From assembly GCA_022560365.1 (NCBI GenBank), contig JADFTG010000108.1, positions 1 through 5,314 on the forward strand: DNA of 5,314 bases. The letters run 5' to 3'. The translations under genes were made by a program, and so were the position numbers. Every line of letters begins with the position of its first letter. The stretch's first letter is position 1. This document shows, piece by piece, positions 1-4,805 of the stretch. The notes under the pieces are model-generated. The model was not told the origin of the DNA and made no database searches. It saw nothing but the letters and a program-made list of their open reading frames with translations. This DNA comes from Chloroflexota bacterium. GTDB lineage: Bacteria > Chloroflexota > Dehalococcoidia > SM23-28-2 > RBG-16-64-32.

Positions 1-408
1 GGCCGTGCTCCCAACGCCGGCTGCTTCTGCGGCAACTGCTATCACCCGCGCCAGGACGAGGACGCCGACTGCCCGCACTGCGGGACGTCCGCCGCCGAGG
101 CCGGCACCGTCGAGAGCGTGCCGCTGGAGGTGATCGAGGGGCACCGCCGGCGCCGGGGCCGCGAGGGCGCCGTCGTCCGCACCATCGCCTGGGTGGGTCT
201 CACGACCGGCGTCGTGCTGGCGCTGATACCGCTGGCGTTTGCCGGCGTAACCTGGTGGTCGGCCTCGGCCTTCTTCGGTCTGATGATCTTCTTCTACATC
301 TTCTCTGCGAACGTGGCGAACAGCCTCGGCGACGCCTGGGGCTACCGTTGGGGCCTCGCCATCTTCCGCCGCTGCTGGGAAAAGCACCTGGCCGCCCGCG
401 ACGCCTGA
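1..408 (+). CDS. Zinc-ribbon, two-helix membrane protein, 5' end outside the window
   Basis: The reading frame is open from base 1 to the TGA at 406-408, so the N-terminus is missing and 135 residues are visible. A candidate GTG at 118 would remove the cysteine motif; that motif is too well formed to be outside the gene, so I take the gene as 5'-truncated. The visible part starts with a zinc-ribbon-like cluster, C-x-C-x2-C then about 14 residues and C-x2-C (CFCGNC, CPHCG). A basic stretch (HRRRRGR) follows, then two hydrophobic segments, about residues 60-80 and 84-104, the second rich in Phe (FFGLMIFFYIFSANVAN). The tail is Trp- and Arg-rich. This suggests a membrane protein with a cytosolic metal-binding head. 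I do not recognise the family and assign no function. It has no phage features and lies convergent to the phage-type genes, so it may be a host gene at the boundary. Confidence 0.8.
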   Translation, partial: GRAPNAGCFCGNCYHPRQDEDADCPHCGTSAAEAGTVESVPLEVIEGHRRRRGREGAVVRTIAWVGLTTGVVLALIPLAFAGVTWWSASAFFGLMIFFYIFSANVANSLGDAWGYRWGLAIFRRCWEKHLAARDA

Positions 409-410
409 CG

Positions 411-617
411 TCACTCCGCCGTGCTGCGCGACCCGAAGTAGAACCCGATCACGTTTCCCAGCGCCGTGGCCCAGCCGCCGACAACCATCTTCGTCAGGTC
501 GGACGATGGTTCAAATATGAGTAGCACGGCGGCGATCGCACCTGCGACCAGCACCACCGCGACCGACATCACGGCGCGCACGCTCCCTCGTGGCAGGCCA
601 AGCGGCTCGCCAGTCAT
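411..617 (-). CDS. Small two-helix membrane protein, holin-like
   Basis: The product has 68 residues. The ATG at 617-615 overlaps the portal stop in an ATGA junction, and AGAGGTGG lies a few bases upstream inside the portal gene, which fixes this start over an in-frame upstream one that would cover 18 portal codons. Two hydrophobic segments, about residues 15-34 (VMSVAVVLVAGAIAAVLLIF) and 44-61 (MVVGGWATALGNVIGFYFG), flank a short polar loop EPSSDLTK. The N-terminal GLPRGSVRA and C-terminal FYFGSRS are of a kind I associate with small membrane proteins near phage and archaeal/bacterial secretion loci, but I cannot name a family. Size and topology fit a class II-like holin that would form lesions in the inner membrane. 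It is the last gene of the unit and ends 2 bases from the convergent gene. Holin function is inference; another small structural membrane protein is possible. Confidence 0.75.
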   Translation of the reverse strand: MTGEPLGLPRGSVRAVMSVAVVLVAGAIAAVLLIFEPSSDLTKMVVGGWATALGNVIGFYFGSRSTAE

Positions 618-1960
618 CGCCCACCTCTGTTTTCGCCCGACGCCGACTCTTCGCTGAGCCAGCGTGCCCACTCACCGTCGGGGTCCGCGACGTCGAGCAG
701 GCCTGCGGCCGTGCGCCGCGAGTGAATGCCGGAGGCCACGAGCCGCGTCTCGTCCTCGATCAGCCGCGAGCGGTCCTGCGGCAGGACGGGCGCCCAGGCG
801 ATGCGGCTGCGGTACGGCGCATAGCTCTCGCCGGTCTGTCCCTCCAGGATCCGCAGCACCATCTCGTTGCGCCTGCGCAGGGCGGCGCCGCGGATCAGGC
901 GCTTGCGGGCCACCTTCTTGAGCAGCGGATCGAGCTCCAACTGGAGCGCCACGCCGGAGAGCGCCTGGCGGTTGTCGCCGAAGGCGCTGCGCGGCACCTC
1001 CGCGAGGTCGTGCATCGTGCGCAGGATGAGGTTGGCGTATTCGATGTGCAAGCTGGCGCCGCCGCCTTGCAACAGGTCAAGCAGGTAGGCACGAGCCTTC
1101 TCCGGGATCTCCCAGACCGCGCCCGGCTGGACGGCGATGTCCTGCGCTTCGGTCACGTTCTCCAGCACCGCGATAGGGTTTCCCGACATCTCGAGGATCG
1201 TCGAGAGCTGCGTCAACGAGCGGTTCAACTCGCGCAGGGGCTCCTTGACGGCGACGAGGTCGGAGACACCCCAGAACTGCTTCGGTTCGCGGATGTTAGG
1301 GTAGATGACGTACGGGATGAAGCCGTACGGGTTGTCCGCCGACTCCGCGAGCGCACCGTCGAGCCAGAGCTCGAACGTGTCGTTCGTCCAGACCTCGATC
1401 ACGCTGCGCTCGGCGGCCGTCGATGCCGGGATGTCGAAGAGCGCTTCTGACTCATCACCCGCCAACGTGTAGCGCGACGCGACGCGCCAGACCCGCGCCG
1501 GATCGTCGGCGAGCCACCAGGCGTAGAGCCCCTGGACGTCGGGCGCCGAGACGCGAACGCGCTCTTCGACAGCGTCCCACGTCACCTTGTACGCGGCGTC
1601 ACCGAGCACCGAGCAGTCGATCTCGTTGTCGAAGTCCAGCTGGTCGAGCGCGTTGGCGTCGTAGACATCGCGTAGCGCCTGCTCCGATCGGCGCGAGGCT
1701 TCGGCTGCCTCGGGCGACCCATCCGCCGGATCGACGACGGATGCCAGACCGGACATCGTGTACGAGGCGGTCTTCTCGACGATCGTGCGGGCGTAGTTGA
1801 ACGTGAGCCGGCGCTCGCGTCGCCGCTGGGACTCCGTCCACTGGCGCCCCTCGTAGAACTCCAGGTTCCCGCGGTAGGCGCGCATCCGTTCGCTGTCCAG
1901 CGTTGTCAGTTGTTGCGGCAGCGGCACATCCGCTCGCGGTGGCGTTGTTGCTATTACCAC
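614..1960 (-). CDS. Phage portal protein (SPP1 gp6-like)
   Basis: The product has 448 residues, a usual length for portal proteins, which form the dodecameric ring at the capsid vertex through which the terminase pumps DNA. The start is the GTG at 1960-1958, after a purine-rich ribosome site containing GGAGG with a 5-base gap. Features typical of the family are seen: an early region with YRGNLEFYEGRQW (29-41) and TFNYARTIVEKTASY (53-67), an acidic central domain with Trp/Tyr-rich strands (about 125-225), then the long-helix region KEPLRELNRSLTQLSTILEM (239-258) followed by SGNPIAVLENV. Later come TMHDLAEVPRSAFGD (315-329), SGVALQLELDPLLKKVARKR (335-354) and a helical C-terminus. Recognition is by these family-like motifs and by the nearby large terminase, not by a database search. 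It is complete with no frameshift. Oddly, no protease, scaffold or capsid gene follows; only a holin-like gene does. Confidence 0.9.
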   Translation of the reverse strand: MVIATTPPRADVPLPQQLTTLDSERMRAYRGNLEFYEGRQWTESQRRRERRLTFNYARTIVEKTASYTMSGLASVVDPADGSPEAAEASRRSEQALRDVYDANALDQLDFDNEIDCSVLGDAAYKVTWDAVEERVRVSAPDVQGLYAWWLADDPARVWRVASRYTLAGDESEALFDIPASTAAERSVIEVWTNDTFELWLDGALAESADNPYGFIPYVIYPNIREPKQFWGVSDLVAVKEPLRELNRSLTQLSTILEMSGNPIAVLENVTEAQDIAVQPGAVWEIPEKARAYLLDLLQGGGASLHIEYANLILRTMHDLAEVPRSAFGDNRQALSGVALQLELDPLLKKVARKRLIRGAALRRRNEMVLRILEGQTGESYAPYRSRIAWAPVLPQDRSRLIEDETRLVASGIHSRRTAAGLLDVADPDGEWARWLSEESASGENRGGR

Positions 1961-2035
1961 TTCCTCCTCCTCCCTTCTGCCCGGCCTCTCCGGGCAACTT
2001 CCGCTCGTCCTACGGACCCGTCGGGGGGTCCCCGG
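1961..2035 (-). promoter_or_regulatory. Structured leader of the portal gene with two GC hairpins
   Basis: These 75 bases lie between the stop of the 30-aa gene and the portal start. On the transcribed (minus) strand they can form two hairpins. The first is GGACCC / GGGTCC with a 6-base loop (2014-2031). The second is GCCCGG / CCGGGC with a 5-base loop (1979-1995), ending 5 bases before the purine-rich portal ribosome site (1961-1974). Neither has a U-tract, so they are not intrinsic terminators. They could protect the mRNA from decay or set the portal level relative to the terminase. This is the only real gap inside the second unit, so structure-based control is plausible but inferred. Confidence 0.45.
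2006..2034. repeat. GC-rich palindromic repeat, copy A
   Basis: CGTCCT, one variable base, then CGGACCCGTCGGGG followed by GGTCCCCG. It matches copy B except for one base in the left part and two extra G in the centre. It is non-coding, in the portal leader, and includes the GGACCC/GGGTCC hairpin. Confidence 0.5.
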
Positions 2036-2128
2036 CTAGGGCGTGAAGCGGAAGAGCATCCAGATCGCGGTGCTTGTGAGCGCCAGGTATCCGGCGGTGT
2101 GGAGCGTTGCCGTGAGCATGTTACGCAC
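2036..2128 (-). CDS. 30-aa single-helix membrane microprotein
   Basis: This small gene starts at the GTG at 2128-2126 and stops at the TAG at 2038-2036. It has an excellent ribosome site, GGGAGG (2140-2135), with a 6-base gap, the same sequence and spacing as the first gene of the upstream unit (5144). The product begins MRNMLTATLHTAG and has one hydrophobic helix, about residues 9-26, with W23 and basic/aromatic residues (FRFTP) at the C-terminus, as expected of an anchored single-pass peptide. It overlaps the last codons of the helix-turn-helix gene by 8 bases, implying coupling. An ATG at codon 4 (2119) is an alternative start directly after that gene's stop. Many phages have tiny holin, antiholin or superinfection-exclusion proteins of this form; the function here is unknown. 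It is short, so chance cannot be excluded, but the ribosome site and hydrophobic profile support it. Confidence 0.6.
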   Translation of the reverse strand: MRNMLTATLHTAGYLALTSTAIWMLFRFTP

Positions 2129-2522
2129 AGTGCGCCTCCCTTCTTGCTTGGCCGTTCGTCGGGGCCTCATCTCTCTGATGGATCGGTGTTGGCTGCCGCG
2201 CCTTGTTGCCGAGGACGCGGAAGACGGTGCGCCGGGAAACGCCGAAGCGTGTCGCCAGCTCGGCCACCGGCACGCCGGTCGCGCGCTGCCTGACTATCTG
2301 CTCGTCGCGCGTCTTGTTGAGGAGCGCGCGCAGGCCGCCCGGCTCCTCGTAGCGGCAGCGAGGCAGCGGGCAGGTCAGGCAGCTCGGGCTCACGTCGCAG
2401 CCGTTGTCCCGGTATCGTGTGAACTCCGGCAGGGCGTCGGAGCGTACTCGTGGTTTTTCTGCGCCCCGCATCGGCAACCTGAGCTGCTCCGACTTCGTTC
2501 CCGGCATTACTGCTATGCTCAT
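2121..2522 (-). CDS. Four-cysteine helix-turn-helix DNA-binding protein
   Basis: The product has 133 residues. A GTG at 2525 directly precedes the ATG at 2522; the strong AGGAGG (2530-2535) lies 7 bases from the ATG but only 4 from the GTG, so the ATG is chosen. Four cysteines, C42, C48, C51 and C56, form C-x5-C-x2-C-x4-C within a conserved-looking block with the signature CPLPRCRYEEPGG, which could hold a zinc ion or an Fe-S cluster. A helix-turn-helix follows at about 72-104: DEQIVRQRATGVPVAELATRFG, then the recognition helix VSRRTVFRVL, like the resolvase-type/HTH_23 fold. The tail is polar and probably unstructured. I have seen similar small Cys-HTH proteins in phage-like regions of high-GC Gram-positive and Chloroflexota genomes, but the role is not established. 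Its place between terminase and portal suggests a late regulator or a DNA-recognition partner for packaging; both are inference. Confidence 0.85.
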   Translation of the reverse strand: MSIAVMPGTKSEQLRLPMRGAEKPRVRSDALPEFTRYRDNGCDVSPSCLTCPLPRCRYEEPGGLRALLNKTRDEQIVRQRATGVPVAELATRFGVSRRTVFRVLGNKARQPTPIHQRDEAPTNGQARREAHCA

Positions 2523-2529
2523 CACTTTT

Positions 2530-2535
2530 CCTCCT
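2530..2535 (-). promoter_or_regulatory. Consensus ribosome binding site of the Cys4-HTH gene
   Basis: AGGAGG within TAAGGAGGAAAAGTGATG. The spacing (7 bases to the ATG, 4 to the GTG) decides between two adjacent start codons in favour of the ATG at 2522. It is one of the strongest ribosome sites in the window, so this regulator may be made in larger amounts than the terminase just upstream. Confidence 0.8.
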
Positions 2536-2544
2536 TACGTGCTC

Positions 2545-3930
2545 TTACCTGGCCAGGACCGGGGTGTGACCCCGGGCGACGCGCGGCTGCGGTAGCCCGT
2601 CGCGTCCGGCTTCTGCGGCGAGCGCGAGGCTCACCAGGTAGTCGTCGTGTCCGTCGGCGGCGTCGATGTAGAAGGTCATCCGCCCGCCCGGGCGGTAGGC
2701 GACGCGCGCCTGTTCGGTTTCGTGACAGAACGTGGCGTATTCCGCTGAACCGTCGGCGGCGTAGCATTTGAGGCGGCCGCCATTAACCGCTGCGAGCAGG
2801 CCGAAGCCCAGGCGCGACTTCGCCTCTGCCGAGAAGCGCAGCGGCCGGACGACGTCCTCGCCCAGGCGGCGCGCCAGCACCGTCGCGATCGTCTCCCCGA
2901 CGCCCGTGGCGTCGACGGTAACCCGGCTCACGCGCCAGACTTCGCCGAGGAGGTCCGAGAGGCGGGCGAGCAGCACGTCGTGCGCGGCGCCGGCCTCTTC
3001 CACGTGCTCGACGATTTCGAGTCGAGGCTCCGGGACGGTCGCACCGGTGTCGGGCGGTACGACGCGGGCTATGGTGAGGACGGTGCGGTCGTTGTCGCGG
3101 CCCGAACCGAAGTCCTGACCGCCGATGTCGAGCCCGGCGACGTAGATGTCGCCGTCGCGCGGTGCGTGTTGCCGTGGGTGGCGGCCCTGCAGCTGCGCGC
3201 GCTGAGTCGCCGAAAATAGGCGGCCACTGCCGGGGACCGGTCGCAGCGCGTACTGCGTGCGGAACAGTGGGTGGTCCTCGCCCAGCCGCTCGCGCTCCGC
3301 CTCAACGAAGCGACCGTAAGCCGGGTTGTGCCGGGCGACGGTCGTCCAGTCGGCCGTGAAGTGGCGGCGGATGCCGTCGCGCTTTTCGAGGTCCACGTGC
3401 TGATGCGCGGCGCGTTCCAGCAGTGTCGATTCGTCCCATGGGGTGCCGTAGTAGACGATCGTCGCGCCGGTGGGCGCGGCCATCGGGCGGAAGTCGCGGT
3501 CGAACTTATCGGGGTCGATGCTCTGTGCCTCGTCCACCTCCAGCATCAAGCCGGCCGTGTGGCCGACGACGTTGGCGCCCGGCTCGGCGGAGAGGAAGAC
3601 GATGCGCGCGCGGCCCAGGCGGACGGCGCGGCCTTCCTCTCGGGAGGCGATCTCGTCGAGTCCTGCCTGGCCGATGCGTGACCAGAGGCGACGCAGGCTC
3701 AACTGGCACTGCGGCGCGAAGGTCGGCGCGCACTTGACGCCGTCGACGCTGCGACGGGCGTGCTTCAGGAGAAGGAAGAGCTCGATCTGCGCCGAGAGCT
3801 CGTTCTTGCCGGCCTGGCGAGCCATGACCACGCTGAAGGTGAGGCCGCGCCCGTTGATCACCGAGTCCGTGATCGCTCGTGCCGCCTCGGCCTGATAGGG
3901 ACGCAGAGTGGGCAGCGGGGCCGTCACCAT
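2545..3930 (-). CDS. terL: Phage terminase large subunit (ATPase/nuclease)
   Basis: The product has 461 residues, the usual length. It is the motor that cuts phage DNA and drives it into the procapsid through the portal. The ATPase half shows a Walker A-type motif ARQAGKNE (37-44), Walker B MLEVDEAQ (129-136, with D133 and catalytic E134) and the coupling motif YYGTPWDES (160-168). The RNase H-like nuclease half shows the expected three acidic sites: D268 in YVAGLDIGG, D340 in VTVDATGVGE, and D429/D430 in DGHDDYLVSLALAA. All key residues are present, so it looks active. The start is the ATG at 3930-3928 (GAGGG 7 bases upstream), overlapping the XhlA-like stop by 7 bases; the reading frame continues far upstream, but through other genes. 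A GTG at 3927 is an alternative. A 22-base gap leads to the HTH gene. No frameshift or inserted domain is seen. Confidence 0.95.
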   Translation of the reverse strand: MVTAPLPTLRPYQAEAARAITDSVINGRGLTFSVVMARQAGKNELSAQIELFLLLKHARRSVDGVKCAPTFAPQCQLSLRRLWSRIGQAGLDEIASREEGRAVRLGRARIVFLSAEPGANVVGHTAGLMLEVDEAQSIDPDKFDRDFRPMAAPTGATIVYYGTPWDESTLLERAAHQHVDLEKRDGIRRHFTADWTTVARHNPAYGRFVEAERERLGEDHPLFRTQYALRPVPGSGRLFSATQRAQLQGRHPRQHAPRDGDIYVAGLDIGGQDFGSGRDNDRTVLTIARVVPPDTGATVPEPRLEIVEHVEEAGAAHDVLLARLSDLLGEVWRVSRVTVDATGVGETIATVLARRLGEDVVRPLRFSAEAKSRLGFGLLAAVNGGRLKCYAADGSAEYATFCHETEQARVAYRPGGRMTFYIDAADGHDDYLVSLALAAEAGRDGLPQPRVARGHTPVLAR

Positions 3931-4184
3931 GCCAGCACCCTCACGAGCAGCTGCGTGATGACGGCTCCCGCCACCAGAAAGATGAGGCCGTTCACCCGGT
4001 TCTTGATGTCGCCCATGTCGCGTTCCACGGTGCGCATGCGCTCCTTGATCGCTGCCCGGAAAGCGGCTGTCGAGACGCGGCCGGCAACGTCCACCCGTCC
4101 TCCGGACCCGTCGGGGTCCCCGTCGGCCGGGGGAGTACGGAAGCGCTGGAGGGCGCGTTCGAGAGACCGGCTCATTGCGAACAT
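3924..4184 (-). CDS. XhlA/holin-like protein: coiled coil plus C-terminal helix
   Basis: The product has 86 residues. The N-terminal half is polar with a Gly/Pro/Asp-rich linker (PPADGDPDGSGG, 19-29). Residues about 42-63 form an amphipathic, coiled-coil-like helix (FRAAIKERMRTVERDMGDIKNRV), and 65-83 form one membrane helix (NGLIFLVAGAVITQLLVRVL) ending in W86. A heptad-rich helix running straight into one C-terminal membrane helix is the plan of the XhlA haemolysin/holin-accessory family, which helps lysis in PBSX-type phages; similarity is by layout, not by search. The start is either the ATG at 4184 or the ATG at 4175 (MSRSLER). Neither has a ribosome site, and the promoter just upstream puts transcription start within about 5 bases of the first ATG, so the mRNA is probably leaderless. 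It is first in the unit and overlaps terL by 7 bases. A virion- or membrane-tethering role for packaging is an alternative. Confidence 0.75.
   Translation of the reverse strand: MFAMSRSLERALQRFRTPPADGDPDGSGGRVDVAGRVSTAAFRAAIKERMRTVERDMGDIKNRVNGLIFLVAGAVITQLLVRVLAW
4096..4122. repeat. GC-rich palindromic repeat, copy B
   Basis: CGTCCT, one base, then CGGACCCGTCGGGGTCCCCG. The core GGACCC-GTCG-GGGTCC (4104-4119) is a 6-bp stem with a 4-base loop. It lies inside the XhlA-like gene, where it encodes part of the Gly/Asp linker GDPDGSGG. Confidence 0.5.
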
Positions 4185-4195
4185 CTGTGCGGATC

Positions 4196-4224
4196 AGGAT
4201 AGAACGGACGTTCTGGTATGTCAA
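4196..4224 (-). promoter_or_regulatory. Promoter of the terL-portal unit, with LexA-type operator in the spacer
   Basis: On the minus strand: TTGACA (4224-4219, perfect -35), a 17-base spacer TACCAGAACGTCCGTTC, then TATCCT (4201-4196, -10 with 4 of 6 consensus bases). The spacing is ideal. The operator GAACGTCCGTTC fills the 12 spacer bases next to the -10, so a bound repressor would block RNA polymerase. The region is distinctly AT-rich compared with its surroundings. Transcription should start near 4189, about 5 bases before the ATG at 4184. Confidence 0.8.
4202..4213. promoter_or_regulatory. LexA/SOS-type box GAAC-N4-GTTC
   Basis: GAACGGACGTTC, within the longer palindrome AGAACG-GA-CGTTCT (4201-4214). 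It fits the core of the Gram-positive SOS box, CGAACRNRYGTTYC, at all 12 inner positions (R=G, N=G, R=A, Y=C). Its place between -35 and -10 is typical of LexA repression. A phage repressor with the same specificity is the alternative. Confidence 0.75.
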
Positions 4225-4244
4225 TATGCTTATGGTTAAGAACA

Positions 4245-4256
4245 GGACGTTTGTTC
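4245..4256. promoter_or_regulatory. Imperfect second LexA-type box upstream of the promoter
   Basis: Read on the minus strand this is GAACAAACGTCC, one base from the perfect box GAACAAACGTTC found at the other promoter. An outer pair GAAC...GTTC (4240-4256) overlaps it. It lies 20 bases upstream of the -35, where it could support cooperative LexA binding or be a decayed operator. No promoter hexamers are seen around it. Confidence 0.4.
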
Positions 4257-4304
4257 GAAAAATGCCGCATACGCGTGTCTTCTGACATCTGTCGCACGTG
4301 TCCT

Positions 4305-4622
4305 CTACCGTTCCGCGGGCAAGATCTGGTCGCCGACGCTGTTGAGGACGGCCGCCATCCGGTCTGCCAGGTCTTTGCGGGCCCTCGGTGAAAGGCGGTA
4401 CTGCGTGGCGACCGCGCGTACGAGTAGCGCGATGCCATCGCGCAGGAGGTCGAAGTCCTGGGGCCGCTGCTCCAGCGCCGAGCGCAGCCGCACGCGCAAG
4501 AGGGCGATCTCTTCGTCCAGGCCGTCGACGCGGCGGGCGTCGGCCAGCTGCAGGCGCTCGGCTTCCGTGAGGGCAGCGGCGTAGAAGTCGCGGACGCGAG
4601 CGGCTGTCCTTCGCGCCGCCAC
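4305..4622 (-). CDS. 105-aa helical protein, candidate small terminase subunit
   Basis: The start is the GTG at 4622-4620, sharing one base with the stop of the preceding gene (TAGTG), with AAAAGG 5 bases upstream. The product is predicted to be nearly all helix. It has a basic N-terminus (MAARRTAARVRDFY), an acidic middle (LTEAERLQLADARRVDGLDEEIALLRVRLRSALEQ) with heptad-like Leu spacing, then LLRDGIALLVRAVATQYRLSPRARKDLADRMAAVL and a TAG stop. I recall similar hypothetical proteins with the GLDEEIALLR and LVRAVATQYRLS blocks in phage-like loci, but no named family. Size, helical content and position upstream of terL are as expected of a small terminase subunit, which recognises the packaging site and regulates the large subunit; however, no clear N-terminal helix-turn-helix is seen, and a promoter and a small gene lie between it and terL. 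Treat the role as a hypothesis. Confidence 0.7.
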   Translation of the reverse strand: MAARRTAARVRDFYAAALTEAERLQLADARRVDGLDEEIALLRVRLRSALEQRPQDFDLLRDGIALLVRAVATQYRLSPRARKDLADRMAAVLNSVGDQILPAER

Positions 4623-4804
4623 TAGCGCCTTTTCCGGCGCTGACGATGCGTCGCCGTATTCGCGGCCAAAAGCTCGAGCATCTCATCGAGCGCCTGTGGT
4701 GGTAGGCGGTTGGCGGCCTCGGCGACCGCGACGAGAAGGCAGAGTGCTGCGGTCTCCCACTTTCGCTCATCGATCGCGCGGTGAAGGACTCCCGCTTCGG
4801 TCAT
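4622..4804 (-). CDS. 60-aa helical protein with basic tail
   Basis: The start is the ATG at 4804-4802, one base after the stop of the membrane-protein gene (TGACATG), with GGAGGGAGG 5 bases upstream. It ends TAG, sharing one base with the GTG of the next gene, so it is tightly coupled on both sides. The product has an Ala/Leu-rich, moderately hydrophobic helix (ETAALCLLVAVAEAAN, 17-32) with charged flanks, a second helix PPQALDEMLELLAANTA (35-51) and a strongly basic end, RQRRKRR. The basic tail may bind nucleic acid or contact phospholipid. The hydrophobic part contains E29 and is short for a membrane span, so I favour a soluble protein. No family is recognised and no function is proposed. 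Confidence 0.7.
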   Translation of the reverse strand: MTEAGVLHRAIDERKWETAALCLLVAVAEAANRLPPQALDEMLELLAANTATHRQRRKRR

Positions 4805-4805
4805 G

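Noticed and set aside
1372..1386. CGAAC-GTGTC-GTTCG palindrome resembling an SOS box
   Set aside because: The spacer is 5 bases instead of 4, it lies inside the portal coding sequence and there are no promoter hexamers around it.
590..1450. 286-codon plus-strand frame opposite the portal gene
   Set aside because: An antisense shadow: high Arg/Ala/Gly composition, no ribosome site, and the opposite strand encodes a recognisable portal protein.
4172..4285. 37-codon minus-strand frame from ATG 4285 to TGA 4172, ending in an ATGA junction with the second ATG of the XhlA-like gene
   Set aside because: It runs through the -35, operator and -10 of a strong promoter, has AT-rich codons unlike its neighbours and a poorly spaced ribosome site. 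The junction is probably chance.
3931..4770. Long minus-strand upstream extension of the terminase frame, to about 741 residues
   Set aside because: It crosses four other features in other frames, is Arg/Pro-rich as expected of a GC shadow frame, and the terminase domain begins right after the ATG at 3930.
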